A DNA stretch of 64,000 bases. It comes from JAWLBM01 sp041687675 (lineage in GTDB: Bacteria > Pseudomonadota > Alphaproteobacteria > Rhizobiales > Pleomorphomonadaceae). A program made the position numbers and the translations under genes. The number at the start of each line of letters is the position of its first letter. Position 1 is the first letter of the stretch. The stretch spans positions 124,001-188,000 of the forward strand of contig JAWLBM010000003.1 in assembly GCA_041687675.1 (NCBI GenBank), in the 5' to 3' direction. The notes beneath the pieces are model-generated. The model made no database searches. It was not told the DNA's origin and worked only from the letters and a program-made list of their open reading frames with translations. Positions 43,572 to 51,788 of this stretch are shown in pieces.

Positions 43572-43964
43572 ATGGTCAGAAGGCACTTGGCGATCACCTT
43601 GCTTGCCAGTCTAGCCCTCGCCGGCGCAGCCAACGCGGACGAGCTCGCCGACGGGTTTTCCGAGGCGGACCAGAACGGCGACGGCGGCCTCGATGTCGAT
43701 GAATACCTCGCCGCCGTGGTCACCGCCTTCGCCGCCCGCGACACGAACGGGAACCGGCTGCTCACCGCGGCGGAACTTCCGGAGGCCTCGCGCCAGGACC
43801 TGGCGCGGATCGACCGCGACGGGGACGGCCGGATTTCCGTCGGCGAGGCGGCCGGCGACCGCATCGTCCGGTTCTTCGACGCCGACGCCAACAACAACGG
43901 CCTGCTGACGCTCGCCGAACTGCGTGGCTACATCGACAGCTTGGACAGGGGGGCGAGCCGATGA
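43572..43964 (+). CDS. Secreted EF-hand calcium-binding protein
   Basis: A 130-residue protein with a signal peptide (LAITLLASLALAGAANA). Four EF-hand-like loops are visible: DQNGDGGLDVDE, DTNGNRLLTAAE, DRDGDGRISVGE and DANNNGLLTLAE. The first and third match the canonical 12-residue calcium loop closely, with Asp at position 1 and Glu at position 12; the second and fourth are less regular. Such proteins buffer or sense periplasmic calcium. The stop overlaps the next gene by 4 nt (ATGA). Given the alginate locus nearby, calcium binding could matter for polymer gelation, but this is inference. Confidence 0.8.
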   Translation: MVRRHLAITLLASLALAGAANADELADGFSEADQNGDGGLDVDEYLAAVVTAFAARDTNGNRLLTAAELPEASRQDLARIDRDGDGRISVGEAAGDRIVRFFDADANNNGLLTLAELRGYIDSLDRGASR

Positions 43965-44185
43965 GCCGCCGGATCGGATGGGGTGCCGCCGCGCTCGCGG
44001 CGTTCATGCTGGCGAGTTGCGCGAGCGTGCCGGTGAGCCGGGGCACGCAGGGCGCGATCCTCGGCGGCGCGACGGGCGCCGCCCTGGGCTCGCTGTTCGG
44101 CGGGGGCTCGGGCCGGGTCGTGGCGACGGGCGTCGGAGCCGTCGTGGGCGCCATCGCCGGCCGCGAGATCGCCTACCGGCGCTGA
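43961..44185 (+). CDS. Glycine-zipper lipoprotein
   Basis: A 74-residue lipoprotein. The lipobox LASC places the lipidated Cys near residue 20. The mature part is a glycine zipper: GAILGGATGAALGSLFGGGSG and GVGAVVGAIAGREIA. This resembles small OmpA-type or YMGG-like glycine-zipper proteins that oligomerise in membranes. Its start overlaps the EF-hand stop by 4 nt. Function is unknown. Confidence 0.75.
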   Translation: MSRRIGWGAAALAAFMLASCASVPVSRGTQGAILGGATGAALGSLFGGGSGRVVATGVGAVVGAIAGREIAYRR

Positions 44186-44369
44186 AGCACTAGCGGCCGA
44201 CGCCTGGGGCGACCATCGCACCCGCGGGGCGGGACATCCGCGTCGGCCGGGCTCCGGTCCGACCGAAGCGCGGGTATGGCCGGGACCGGGCCATAACCGG
44301 CGCCTCCCGATGTCCATGGGCGCGGCCCGCATACGGCCGACGTCCGCAATCTGGCCAACGGAGTATCGC

Positions 44370-44834
44370 GTGTCATCGATCAGTCCAGACCTTGCCGGCG
44401 AGCCGCAGGTTCTCAAGGGCGCCCTCGTCTCGGGCGCGATCAACGCGGTCATCAACGGCGCCATCCAGTGGTACCTCCTCGCAGGCCATTCTCCCCTGCC
44501 CCTCACGGTGGACGGGATCACCAATGACGAGCATACGGTGTTCGGCGCCGCGGTGCCGCTCGCCGTCAGCCTCGCGATGATCCTCACGGCGGTCGGCTTC
44601 ACCACGGTGAAGCCTCCGAAGCCGGCTTTCTATCCGACCTTCCTCTGGATGACCGTCAAGCACGGGTTCTTCGCGCTCGGCGTGGTGATCACCTTCGCGG
44701 TGCTCTGGCAGCGGATCTTCGGGTCCATCGCCGTCTCGCTGCCCGTCGCCGTCGTCATCCTCGCGCTTGTGGCCGGTGCGGCCGCCGCGATCGTCAACTA
44801 TCTCACGATCCGCGCGATACACGACAGGACGTGA
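44370..44834 (+). CDS. Integral membrane protein, unknown family
   Basis: A 154-residue protein with about four helices: LVSGAINAVINGAIQWYLLAG, VFGAAVPLAVSLAMILTAVGF, FALGVVITFAVLWQRIFGSI and VVILALVAGAAAAIVNYLTI. GTG at 44370 is preferred because CGGAG lies 8 nt upstream; upstream in-frame Mets are in non-hydrophobic, unlikely sequence. No family was recognised. It follows the glycine-zipper gene by 184 nt and is followed by two small exported-protein genes. Confidence 0.65.
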   Translation: MSSISPDLAGEPQVLKGALVSGAINAVINGAIQWYLLAGHSPLPLTVDGITNDEHTVFGAAVPLAVSLAMILTAVGFTTVKPPKPAFYPTFLWMTVKHGFFALGVVITFAVLWQRIFGSIAVSLPVAVVILALVAGAAAAIVNYLTIRAIHDRT

Positions 44835-44871
44835 GACCGCGTCAGCGCCGAAGCCCCAGGAGATCCGCCGG

Positions 44872-45225
44872 ATGAGAATGACCGCAAGTTGCCTCGTCGC
44901 CGTGATGCTCGCCCTGGCTCCGGCTCACGCGCAGGATGACGGAGACGATGACGCGGCCTTCGACGATGCGCTCAAGACCTACGGCTACACGGGCGGCGCC
45001 GCCTGGCAGTGTGCCGAGGAGGGCGCGAAGAACGCCGTGATTGCCGATGCGATGCGGGTTTTCAACGGCCTGGCGCAGCTGTTCGGAACGGACCGCGCGT
45101 TCTTCTTCTCCGCGGCCTTCGGCGCGGGGACCGTGGACCAGATCGACACCGCCTCCTGCGAGCAGTACGCCGCGGACTTCGCCGCCGGCCTCGAGCCCGG
45201 GATGAAGGCGGAGGACGGGCAGTGA
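44872..45225 (+). CDS. Small exported protein, unknown function
   Basis: A 117-residue protein with a signal peptide (CLVAVMLALAPAHAQDD). The mature part has acidic DDGDDDAAFDDAL near its N-terminus and two Cys (WQCAEEGAKN and TASCEQYAAD) that may form a disulfide. AGGAGA precedes the ATG by 8 nt. The stop overlaps the next gene by 4 nt (GTGA). No family recognised. Confidence 0.65.
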   Translation: MRMTASCLVAVMLALAPAHAQDDGDDDAAFDDALKTYGYTGGAAWQCAEEGAKNAVIADAMRVFNGLAQLFGTDRAFFFSAAFGAGTVDQIDTASCEQYAADFAAGLEPGMKAEDGQ

Positions 45226-45650
45226 TCCGGCTCGCGATCCTGCTTACCCTGCTGTTCGCCGCGGTGCTTGCGCAGACCGCGGTCGCGCCCCTGCCGGCGG
45301 AGGCGAAGTCGCCGCGCTGGGAGTATCGGGAAGGGCGCGGCGAGATCGCGCGGGAGAGGCGCGAGATGCGCCGGGATATCATGCGCTCCAAGTCGCGGGG
45401 CGAGGCGCGCCGCGCCTTCCGCGAGGGCATGCGCGAAATCGGCCGCGAGAGGCGCGAGATGCGCCGGGAGATCCGCCGGTCGGTGAAGCGACGGTTCGTC
45501 GGCCGGGTGGTCGCCGGCGTCGTGCTCGGCACCATTCTCCGGGCAGGGGTGGCAGGCCGGGTTCCGCCGCGGCCGAGCCCCGACCTCTGCTGGTTCTGGA
45601 ACGACCGGTCAATGACGTCCGGCTACTGGTACTACTGCCGCGGCGACTGA
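45222..45650 (+). CDS. Small exported Arg/Glu-repeat protein
   Basis: A 142-residue protein starting at GTG and overlapping the previous stop by 4 nt. A hydrophobic signal (ILLTLLFAAVLAQTAVAPL) precedes a strongly charged helical stretch with near repeats (GEIARERREMRRDIMR and REIGRERREMRREIRR). A membrane-like Gly/Val segment (FVGRVVAGVVLGTILRAGVA) follows, then an aromatic C-terminus (DLCWFWNDRSMTSGYWYYC) with two Cys. The charge repeats suggest a coiled coil. Function unknown. Confidence 0.65.
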   Translation: MIRLAILLTLLFAAVLAQTAVAPLPAEAKSPRWEYREGRGEIARERREMRRDIMRSKSRGEARRAFREGMREIGRERREMRREIRRSVKRRFVGRVVAGVVLGTILRAGVAGRVPPRPSPDLCWFWNDRSMTSGYWYYCRGD

Positions 45651-46084
45651 GGACAGCGGCGCGGACTGCGGTGTTGCGGGTCCCGGGCCCAGGCCGGCGG
45701 GGCTCGCTGAGCCGGCCGCGGCCCGGGCGGTCGCCTGACCCGGGCACCCCTAAGCACGGCGGCGGGAGCCATACGCACCAGCCAACCGGCCACAGGGCCG
45801 ATACATCAGTGCCGGCCGGCTGCAGTGGCCGCCGGTGGAGCCACGGCTGCCCAGGGCAGGCTCCACGCGCCGACGGGCGCGGATGCTTCGACCTCCTCCC
45901 TCTGTACATCAATGACGCGAGGCGCAGGGGGGCAGACGGGGCGCCAGGAGGCGCGGCGGCATCCCCCTTGCGGGCCTCGATTTGAACCAGCGCCGTACGA
46001 TCGCGATCGCGACCCGATGCTATCCGGGGCCAAGGAAAAACCGGGAGCTGACCGCAGCTACTTTGCGGAATTGACCACGAAGCC
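45651..46084. other. Intergenic region before the alkyl sulfatase gene
   Basis: About 434 nt with no supported gene. It may contain unrecognisable 5' remains of the truncated alkyl sulfatase gene. Confidence 0.4.
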
Positions 46085-47875
46085 TTGAAGGCGGGTTCGG
46101 TCGAGTACGACAATGCCTCGGTAGTCGGTCTCGATGAATCCTGGCGAGCATCCGCAGGATCGTGCCTTTGTGAGGTCGTGCCGGGCGTCTACCAGACCCG
46201 GGGCATGGACCTTGCCAACATGACCTTCGTGCGCGGGCGGACGGGCTGGATCGTCGTCGACCCGATCACCACGACCGAGACCGCGCGCGCCTCCTGGGAG
46301 CTTCTTCAGGCGCATGTGGGCGAGGGGATCCCCGTGTCTGCGGTGATCTACACCCACACCCATATCGACCATTGGGGCGGCGTGCGGGGCCTCGGCCTCG
46401 ACGCCGGAGACGTGGCCTCGGGCCGCGTGCCGATCATCGCGCCCGAAGGCTTCCTCGACTTCGCCGTCTCGGAGAACGTCTACGCCGGCAACGCCATGGG
46501 CCGGCGGCTGTTCTACCAGTATGGCACGCTCCTTCCACCCGGCCCGCATGGGTTTGTCGGGGTCGGCCCCGCGGCCGAGGTTCCCGCGGGGGCGACCGGC
46601 CTGATCGCGCCCACGCGCCTGATCTCGGAGAAGTTCGAGGAGGTGCAGGTCGACGGTATCCGCGTCGTCTTCCAGAACGCGCCGAACACCGAGGCGCCGC
46701 GGACCATGAACGTCTTCTTCCCCGAGCTCAAGACGCTGTTCGTGGCCGACATGATCTTCGCCACGCTGCACAACCTCTACACGCTCAGGGGCGCGCAGGT
46801 GCGCGACGGGCTGGCCTGGTCGAAGTCGCTGAACGAGACGCTCCTGCGCTTCGGCCCCGGGACCGAGGTGATGTGCGCCGGGCACAACTGGCCGCGGTTC
46901 GGGCGCGAGCGGGTGGCCGATGTGATTCGGGCGCATCGCGACATCTACGCCAACCTCAACAACCAGGCGCTGCACCACGCCAACCAGGGCGTGACCATCA
47001 ACCAGATCCACAACGTCTACAAGCTGCCGCAGGCGCTCGAGGACAAGTGGTTCGTCCGCGGCTATCATGGCCATGTCACGCACAACGCCCGCGCCGTGGT
47101 GCAGCGCTTCCTCGGCTTCTGGGATGCGAACCCCGCGACCCTCGTGCCGCTCTCGCCCGAGGATTCGGCGCCGCTCTATGTCGAGATGATGGGCGGGGCC
47201 GAGCGGATCATCGCCCGGGGGCAGGAGCTCTACAATTCGGGCGACTACCTCCTGGCGATGGAGATCGTGAACAAGCTCGTGCAGGCCGAGCCGAAGAACC
47301 AGGCGGGCAAGGACCTGCTCGCGGATGTCTTCGAGCAGCTCGGCTACCAGTCCGAATGCGGCGGGCACCGCAATTCCTACCTCGCCGCGGCCTACGAACT
47401 GCGCTCGGGGATCCCCGAGGGCGAGGTCGTGGGCGCGGGTCCGGATGTGGTCCGCGCGATGTCGACCGAGCTGTTCCTGAACTTCCTCGGAATCAAGATG
47501 GACAGCAGCCGGGCCGAGGGGCTGGGCTTCACCATGAACCTGATCACCCCGGACACCGGCGAGACCTTCCTCGTGGAGCTGTCGAACGCGACGCTCAAAA
47601 ACATCGCAGGCTACACGGCCGAGGATGCCGACCTGACGCTGACGGTGAACCGCGCCGATCTGGAGAACGTCATGTCCGGCGAGGCGACCCTTGACGCGCT
47701 GCTGGCCGACGGCACGGCGACCTTCGAGGGCGACATCGGCATCCTCGGGAAACTCGCTGCGCTGATGGTGGAGTTCGACCCGCGCTTCCAGATCATGCCC
47801 GGGACGAAGCTGCCGGGCGACGGGAGCGTGGCCGACCCCTTCGAGGCCACGGTCGGCCAGGTCATTCCCGAATGA
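46085..47875 (+). CDS. Alkyl sulfatase (SdsA-type metallo-beta-lactamase fold), N-terminally truncated
   Basis: At least 596 residues. The metallo-beta-lactamase motif is THTHIDHWGG (H91, H93, D95, H96), with further ligands in EAPRTMNVFFPE and MCAGHNW. The central dimerisation region (GGAERIIARGQELYNSGDYL) and the C-terminal SCP2-like domain (MSTELFLNFLGIKMDSS, then LTVNRADLENVMSGEATL) match SdsA1-type alkyl sulfatases. Those enzymes are about 650 residues with a signal peptide and a ~120-residue lead before 'V-x-G-x-YQ-x-RG'; here only ~30 residues precede VVPGVYQTRG, and the first usable start is TTG. The 5' part is missing or frameshifted, so activity and export are doubtful. Confidence 0.75.
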   Translation: MKAGSVEYDNASVVGLDESWRASAGSCLCEVVPGVYQTRGMDLANMTFVRGRTGWIVVDPITTTETARASWELLQAHVGEGIPVSAVIYTHTHIDHWGGVRGLGLDAGDVASGRVPIIAPEGFLDFAVSENVYAGNAMGRRLFYQYGTLLPPGPHGFVGVGPAAEVPAGATGLIAPTRLISEKFEEVQVDGIRVVFQNAPNTEAPRTMNVFFPELKTLFVADMIFATLHNLYTLRGAQVRDGLAWSKSLNETLLRFGPGTEVMCAGHNWPRFGRERVADVIRAHRDIYANLNNQALHHANQGVTINQIHNVYKLPQALEDKWFVRGYHGHVTHNARAVVQRFLGFWDANPATLVPLSPEDSAPLYVEMMGGAERIIARGQELYNSGDYLLAMEIVNKLVQAEPKNQAGKDLLADVFEQLGYQSECGGHRNSYLAAAYELRSGIPEGEVVGAGPDVVRAMSTELFLNFLGIKMDSSRAEGLGFTMNLITPDTGETFLVELSNATLKNIAGYTAEDADLTLTVNRADLENVMSGEATLDALLADGTATFEGDIGILGKLAALMVEFDPRFQIMPGTKLPGDGSVADPFEATVGQVIPE

Positions 47876-48267
47876 GGGCCGGGGGTTGAGAGGACCGGCC
47901 GTGAACACGGCTGACGCACCTTTTCGCGCCGCCGCCCATGGCGGCCCTTGCCCGCGGGCGCACAGGCGCAGGAGGCCGCGCCAGCCCCCGTGTCGGTCGT
48001 GATCTTCGTCTCGGACGGCGCCAGTTTCGAGACGTGGGGTGCCGGCGCCCGCGGGGCCCTTCTTCCTCGATACACGCCACCACTCGCCCCGCGCCCCGAT
48101 CCTGACCAGCGACTGGCTCCCGTCGCCGGTCGTTGCAAGGTGATCCGGTGGCGGATACGGTTTCGCGTCCTTCGCGGATGCCGGCGCATGTTGTCGGTTC
48201 GGCGGAGGACGCGCGACCCCTTCACAACACTACCGCCGCCCCCGAGGGCCGCAAGACGGAGACCTGC
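47876..48267. other. Interval with gene remnants downstream of the alkyl sulfatase
   Basis: About 390 nt between the sulfatase and the AI-2E-type transporter. Apart from the phosphatase-like fragment at 47948-48055, nothing coherent can be read. Confidence 0.4.
47948..48055 (+). pseudogene. Alkaline-phosphatase-like N-terminal remnant
   Basis: One short frame reads PAGAQAQEAAPAPVSVVIFV then SDGASFETWGAGAR, resembling the signal-peptide end and first metal strand of alkaline phosphatases (VIxFVSDGxSFxTW). The frame breaks soon after and no other part of the enzyme follows. It is probably the decayed start of a phosphatase gene. Confidence 0.3.
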
Positions 48268-49383
48268 TTGACCAGCGACGAACGGGGTGTGGCACGACGG
48301 CGGGAGATGGGGTGGTTGCGGGTGCCCGCCGCGCTCCTGACGGTACTTCTGGTTCTCGTGCTCCTGAAGATCGGCCAGCCGGTCCTCCTGCCGATCCTTC
48401 TGGCGGTGATCGCCGTCTATGTGCTTGTCGAGACCGAGGCCGCGCTCGCCCGGCTGCCGGGCCTCGGGCGGCTGCCGCGGTTCGTCCTGCGCGGGCTCAT
48501 CCTCGTCCTCTTCCTCGCGCTCCTGTTTGGCTTCGGGCTGGTCATCCAGGGAACGCTCCGCGAGATCGCGGCGGCGGCCCCGCGCTACGAGGCGAATCTC
48601 GATGCGATGATCGCCGCCTTTGCTGACCGCCTCGGCGTCGACGGCGCGACACTCTGGGAGAAGATCGCAACCGAGGTCGCCGAGGCCGTCGACCTGCAGA
48701 GGATGATCGGCGCGGCGCTTCTCTCGCTCGGCAACTTCGGGCTGATGCTGTTTCTCGTCGCCATCTACGCGAGCTTCCTCATGGCCGAGCGGGTTGCCCT
48801 GCCCGAGAAGCTCTCCCGCGCCTTCGCCTCGCCCGAGAACGCCGTGCGCGCCGCACGCATCGTGGCGGAGATCAACGACGGCATCGGGAGCTACCTCGCC
48901 ACGAAGACCCTGATCAACGTCATCCTCGGCGTCCTGTCCTACGGAATCCTTCTCCTCTTCGGCGTGGACTTCGCGCTGTTCTGGGCGCTGGTGATCGCGC
49001 TCCTGAACTACATCCCCTATCTTGGCTCGTACCTCGGGGTGGCCTTCCCGGTCTTGCTGAGCCTCGCGCAGTTCGGCGATCTCGGCGCGACGCTGATGCT
49101 CATGGCCTGTCTCACGGCGGCGCAGCTCTGGGTGGGGAGCTGGCTTGAACCGAAGCTGGTCGGGCGCACGGCAAACCTGTCGCCCTTCGTGGTGCTGGGC
49201 GCGCTCGCGGCCTGGTCCGCGCTCTGGGGCATCCCCGGCGCGATCTTCGCGGTGCCGCTGACCTCCATGATCGCCATCGTCTGCGGCGCCTTCGAGCAGA
49301 CCCGGTGGGTGCCGATCCTGCTGTCGCAGGACGCGCGGCGCCTCGATCCGGCCTCGCCGGCCGCTGAACGGGCGGAGACGTGA
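48268..49383 (+). CDS. AI-2E family transporter (PerM/YdiK-like)
   Basis: About 371 residues from TTG at 48268, or 358 from ATG at 48307; the TTG has GGAG six nt upstream. The protein has paired N-terminal helices (VPAALLTVLLVLVLLKIG and QPVLLPILLAVIAVYVLVE), a middle soluble helical region (~105-150) and C-terminal helices with FWALVIALLNYIPYLGSYLG and LEPKLVGRTANLSPFVVLGAL. The NYIPYLGS and P-x-x-VGR-x-x-NLSP motifs define the AI-2 exporter/PerM family. Substrates in the family vary and are mostly unknown. It lies in the decayed segment beside tRNA-Ser but is itself intact. Confidence 0.85.
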   Translation: MTSDERGVARRREMGWLRVPAALLTVLLVLVLLKIGQPVLLPILLAVIAVYVLVETEAALARLPGLGRLPRFVLRGLILVLFLALLFGFGLVIQGTLREIAAAAPRYEANLDAMIAAFADRLGVDGATLWEKIATEVAEAVDLQRMIGAALLSLGNFGLMLFLVAIYASFLMAERVALPEKLSRAFASPENAVRAARIVAEINDGIGSYLATKTLINVILGVLSYGILLLFGVDFALFWALVIALLNYIPYLGSYLGVAFPVLLSLAQFGDLGATLMLMACLTAAQLWVGSWLEPKLVGRTANLSPFVVLGALAAWSALWGIPGAIFAVPLTSMIAIVCGAFEQTRWVPILLSQDARRLDPASPAAERAET

Positions 49384-49456
49384 TGGTGCGGATGCCGTTC
49401 AAGGCGACGCGCGTCGTTCCCCGGGGACTCGGATCCGCGCCCGGGAGCCCGGCCTT

Positions 49457-49738
49457 GTGGCCCTGACGGCGGCCATCATCGTCATGGCGGCCACCTTCTA
49501 CGGGATCGTCGAGGGTTGGACCTTTATCGATGCGATGTTCTTTTCGGTGGCGACGATCTCGACCGTCGGCTACGGCGACATGGTCCCGGAGACCGTCGCC
49601 GGCCGCGTCTTTCCGGTTACAGCCGCAAACCACGGCCCCCCCCCGCGAGGAGCAGCCGGCTACCGCTGGCGGAATGCGTTTGTGGATTCGCCCGTGGGCA
49701 AATCGGGTGATGCGTCAAATAATCAGGCTACTGATTGA
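49457..49738 (+). pseudogene. Two-pore K+ channel fragment
   Basis: The frame encodes a pore helix and selectivity filter (FIDAMFFSVATISTVGYGDMV) followed by PETVAGRVF, as in ion-channel-2 family proteins. A preceding hydrophobic segment (LTAAIIVMAATFYGIVEGW) would be the outer helix. After AGRVF the sequence becomes unrelated (NHGPPPRGAAGYRW), so the inner helix and any regulatory domain are missing. No ATG start is present. It is a truncated gene, ending just before tRNA-Ser. Confidence 0.6.
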
Positions 49739-49744
49739 AAAGAC

Positions 49745-49834
49745 TGGCGGAGAGGGAGGGATTCGAACCCCCGATACCCTTGCGAGTATGCCGCATTTCG
49801 AGTGCGGTGCTTTCAACCACTCAGCCACCTCTCC
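49745..49834 (-). tRNA. tRNA-Ser (anticodon CGA)
   Basis: A 90-nt tRNA with a perfect 7-bp acceptor stem (GGAGAGG / CCTCTCC), G discriminator and encoded CCA. The D-arm begins TGGCTGAG. The anticodon stem CCGCA/TGCGG closes loop CTCGAAA, giving anticodon CGA for UCG codons. A long variable arm (type II) is present, and the T-arm contains GGTTCGAATC. The size and variable arm confirm serine identity. Confidence 0.95.
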
Positions 49835-50275
49835 GCGGTGCCGACAGACGGGAACAACCCGGTCGAAAGCGGCGCGGACCATACAGGCGGGAGGGGGGCT
49901 GTACAAGGGGGGTGGACCGCAGAATCGCACGGGGACGGGAGAGCGCCCGGTGGGGGGCCCAGGCCCGGTGCCCCGGCCGCGCGGGTGCGGTCGTCCACCG
50001 GGGCGGCGGCGCGTCTTCGCCGTGCCGGCGGATCGCCCGACGCCCATTGCAGGTCATCGGCCGGTCGCTCGCGCGTTGACTTCTCCCCGCGCCCGCGTGT
50101 AAAAGGCCGGCTGCGACGAAAGGACCGCCCGCCGAGGCGGCCGCGTCGCGCCCCGGCTCGCGACCCCTCAACCCGCGCCCGCTCCGGCGGGAGGGTGGGG
50201 CATTCGGCCGGGATCCATGCTGGCGTCGTCACCCGGCGGCCCGGCCAAGAACGATGAAGAAGGACAGGCAAGACC
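49835..50275. other. Intergenic region between tRNA-Ser and rplU
   Basis: About 440 nt with no gene seen; it should hold the tRNA promoter (reading left) and the rplU promoter (reading right, candidate at 50076-50105). Confidence 0.55.
50076..50105 (+). promoter_or_regulatory. Candidate rplU-rpmA promoter
   Basis: TTGACT at 50076-50081 and TAAAAG at 50100-50105 are 18 nt apart, a sigma70-like pair with a good -35 and a moderate -10. It lies about 165 nt before the rplU start. Confidence 0.45.
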
Positions 50276-50590
50276 ATGTTCGCAGTGATCAAGACGGGCG
50301 GCAAGCAGTACCGCGTCGCCCAGGACGACGTTCTGGAGATCGAGAAGCTGGACGCGGAGGCCGGCGCCACCGTGACCTTCGAGGAAGTGCTCCTCGTCGG
50401 CGGCGAGAGCGGCACCACCGTGGGCACCCCCGTCGTGGCGGGCGCCAGCGTGTCGGCCGAGGTGGTCGAGCAGACCCGCGCCCCGAAGGTGATCTCCTTC
50501 AAGAAGCGCCGCCGGCAGAACTCCAAGCGCAAGCGCGGGCACCGGCAGATGCTGACGGTGGTGAAGATCACCGGCATCAGCGCGGCCTGA
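50276..50590 (+). CDS. rplU: 50S ribosomal protein L21
   Basis: A 104-residue ribosomal protein, the normal L21 length. It opens MFAVIKTGGKQYRVAQDDVL, followed by the beta-barrel core (VLLVGGESGTTVGTPVVAGA) and the RNA-binding tail (APKVISFKKRRRQNSKRKRG, then HRQ). L21 binds 23S rRNA in the large subunit. It is the first gene of the conserved rplU-rpmA pair, with a purine-rich ribosome site (AAGGAC). rpmA follows after 97 nt. Confidence 0.98.
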   Translation: MFAVIKTGGKQYRVAQDDVLEIEKLDAEAGATVTFEEVLLVGGESGTTVGTPVVAGASVSAEVVEQTRAPKVISFKKRRRQNSKRKRGHRQMLTVVKITGISAA

Positions 50591-50687
50591 GGCCGGCGCG
50601 ACGATAGGAAACCCTCCGCCGAGGGGCGTTGCGAGCCGCGGATGCGTGGCTCCGCCCGGAGGCGGCAACCTGGTGAAGGAGTGAACC

Positions 50688-50957
50688 ATGGCTCACAAGA
50701 AGGCAGGCGGCTCGTCCCGCAACGGTCGCGACACCGCTGGACGCCGTCTCGGCGTCAAGAAGTTCGGCGGCGAAGCCGTCATCCCCGGCAGCATCATCCT
50801 GCGCCAGCGCGGGACCAAGTGGCACCCGGGCACCAACGTAGGGATGGGCACCGACCACACGATCTTCGCCCTGACGGAGGGCAAGGTCGCCTACGCGACG
50901 AAGGCCAACGGGCGCGTCTACGTGTCCGTCGTGCCGATGCCGGCCGCAGCAGAGTAA
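50688..50957 (+). CDS. rpmA: 50S ribosomal protein L27
   Basis: An 89-residue protein with the L27 signature near the start (MAHKKAGGSSRNGRDTAGRR) and GSIILRQRGTKWHPG in the middle. The N-terminal tail reaches the peptidyl transferase centre. There is no extra N-terminal leader of the type processed in Firmicutes. The ribosome site is AAGGAG. The gene is followed by a strong rho-independent terminator at 51031. Confidence 0.98.
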   Translation: MAHKKAGGSSRNGRDTAGRRLGVKKFGGEAVIPGSIILRQRGTKWHPGTNVGMGTDHTIFALTEGKVAYATKANGRVYVSVVPMPAAAE

Positions 50958-51030
50958 CGCCGAATGGTCCCTGAGCGGCCTCCGGCGTCCCACGGACCCG
51001 GACGGGCGCTCTAGATCGGGAGCGTTTTCG

Positions 51031-51062
51031 AAGGGGAGGTGGGCCGCCACCTCCCCTTTCTC
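51031..51062 (+). terminator. Rho-independent terminator after rpmA
   Basis: A perfect 12-bp stem (AAGGGGAGGTGG / CCACCTCCCCTT) with a GCCG tetraloop runs into TCTC. It follows the rplU-rpmA pair and precedes the acetyltransferase genes. Confidence 0.8.
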
Positions 51063-51085
51063 GTTCCCGATGCGAGGACCTTGCG

Positions 51086-51757
51086 ATGAGCGGACACGAA
51101 GGACGGGCGGATCCCTCCGCCGAGAGCATACGCATCGAGGCCGGCGGCCGGTCCCCCGCAGACCGCGCCCAGGGCCTCGTGCTCGAGACGCGCCGCCTCG
51201 TGCTGCGCATGCCCCAGGTGACCGACGCGCCGGCGATCGCCGAGCTCGCCGACAACCCGCGGGTGGCGCAGATGCTGGTCGGCATGCCGCACCCCTTCCG
51301 CGTCGCCGACGCGCTGGACTGGATCGCCGAGCCGGCGCCGGAGGGCGGGCAGAAACACGTGGTCGCGGTGAAGCGCGGCGACGGCGGCGCCCGGATCGTG
51401 GGGGCGGCGACGCTCGACTTCCGCCGCGGCGCCCGGCTGCCCACGCTCGGCGTCTGGTTCGGCGAGGACTTCTGGGGCCGCGGCTTCGGGGTCGAGGCGG
51501 CCCACGCGGTGATCGACTACGCCTTCCTGCATCAGGGGCACGACCGGCTGTCGTTCACCTGCCGGGTCACCAATGCCGCTGGCCGGCGGGTGATCGAGAA
51601 GTGCGGCTTCCAGTTCGCCGCCCAGGAGCTGTCGCCGTCCGCCTTCCACAATGCGGTGGTGCCGGTGGATCGCTTCACTCTCGACCGCGGCGTCTGGGAG
51701 AGCCTCCGGCGCTGGGAACCCCTCCGGGTCGCCGCCGGTGGCGACGCCGGCGGATGA
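51086..51757 (+). CDS. GNAT family N-acetyltransferase (RimJ/RimL type)
   Basis: A 223-residue protein. The GNAT core begins near residue 30 with LVLETRRLVLRMPQVTDAPA, as in RimJ/RimL enzymes. The acetyl-CoA loop is EDFWGRGFGVEAAHAVIDYA (motif A, RGxGxE-like), followed by RVTNAAGRRVIEKCGFQF, the typical N-x-x-S/G-x-R-x-x-EK-x-GF segment. The last ~15 residues are Gly/Ala-rich. The substrate may be a ribosomal or other protein N-terminus, but this is not determined. A second GNAT gene follows 31 nt downstream, and the pair sits between rpmA and obg as in many alphaproteobacteria. Confidence 0.88.
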   Translation: MSGHEGRADPSAESIRIEAGGRSPADRAQGLVLETRRLVLRMPQVTDAPAIAELADNPRVAQMLVGMPHPFRVADALDWIAEPAPEGGQKHVVAVKRGDGGARIVGAATLDFRRGARLPTLGVWFGEDFWGRGFGVEAAHAVIDYAFLHQGHDRLSFTCRVTNAAGRRVIEKCGFQFAAQELSPSAFHNAVVPVDRFTLDRGVWESLRRWEPLRVAAGGDAGG

Positions 51758-51788
51758 GGACGGCGGCGACAGCGACGGGAGCGGACGG

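Noticed and set aside
45671..45985. Open frame between the Arg/Glu-repeat gene and the alkyl sulfatase
   Set aside because: Gly/Pro/Arg-rich, no motif, no ribosome site; likely noncoding.
49745..49834. Direct-repeat attachment site at the tRNA-Ser 3' end
   Set aside because: No second copy of the tRNA 3' sequence was found by eye in the neighbouring decayed segment, so integration is not demonstrated.
50591..50687. Hairpin between rplU and rpmA as a terminator
   Set aside because: Only short imperfect stems and no T-run; the two ribosomal genes are expected to be co-transcribed.
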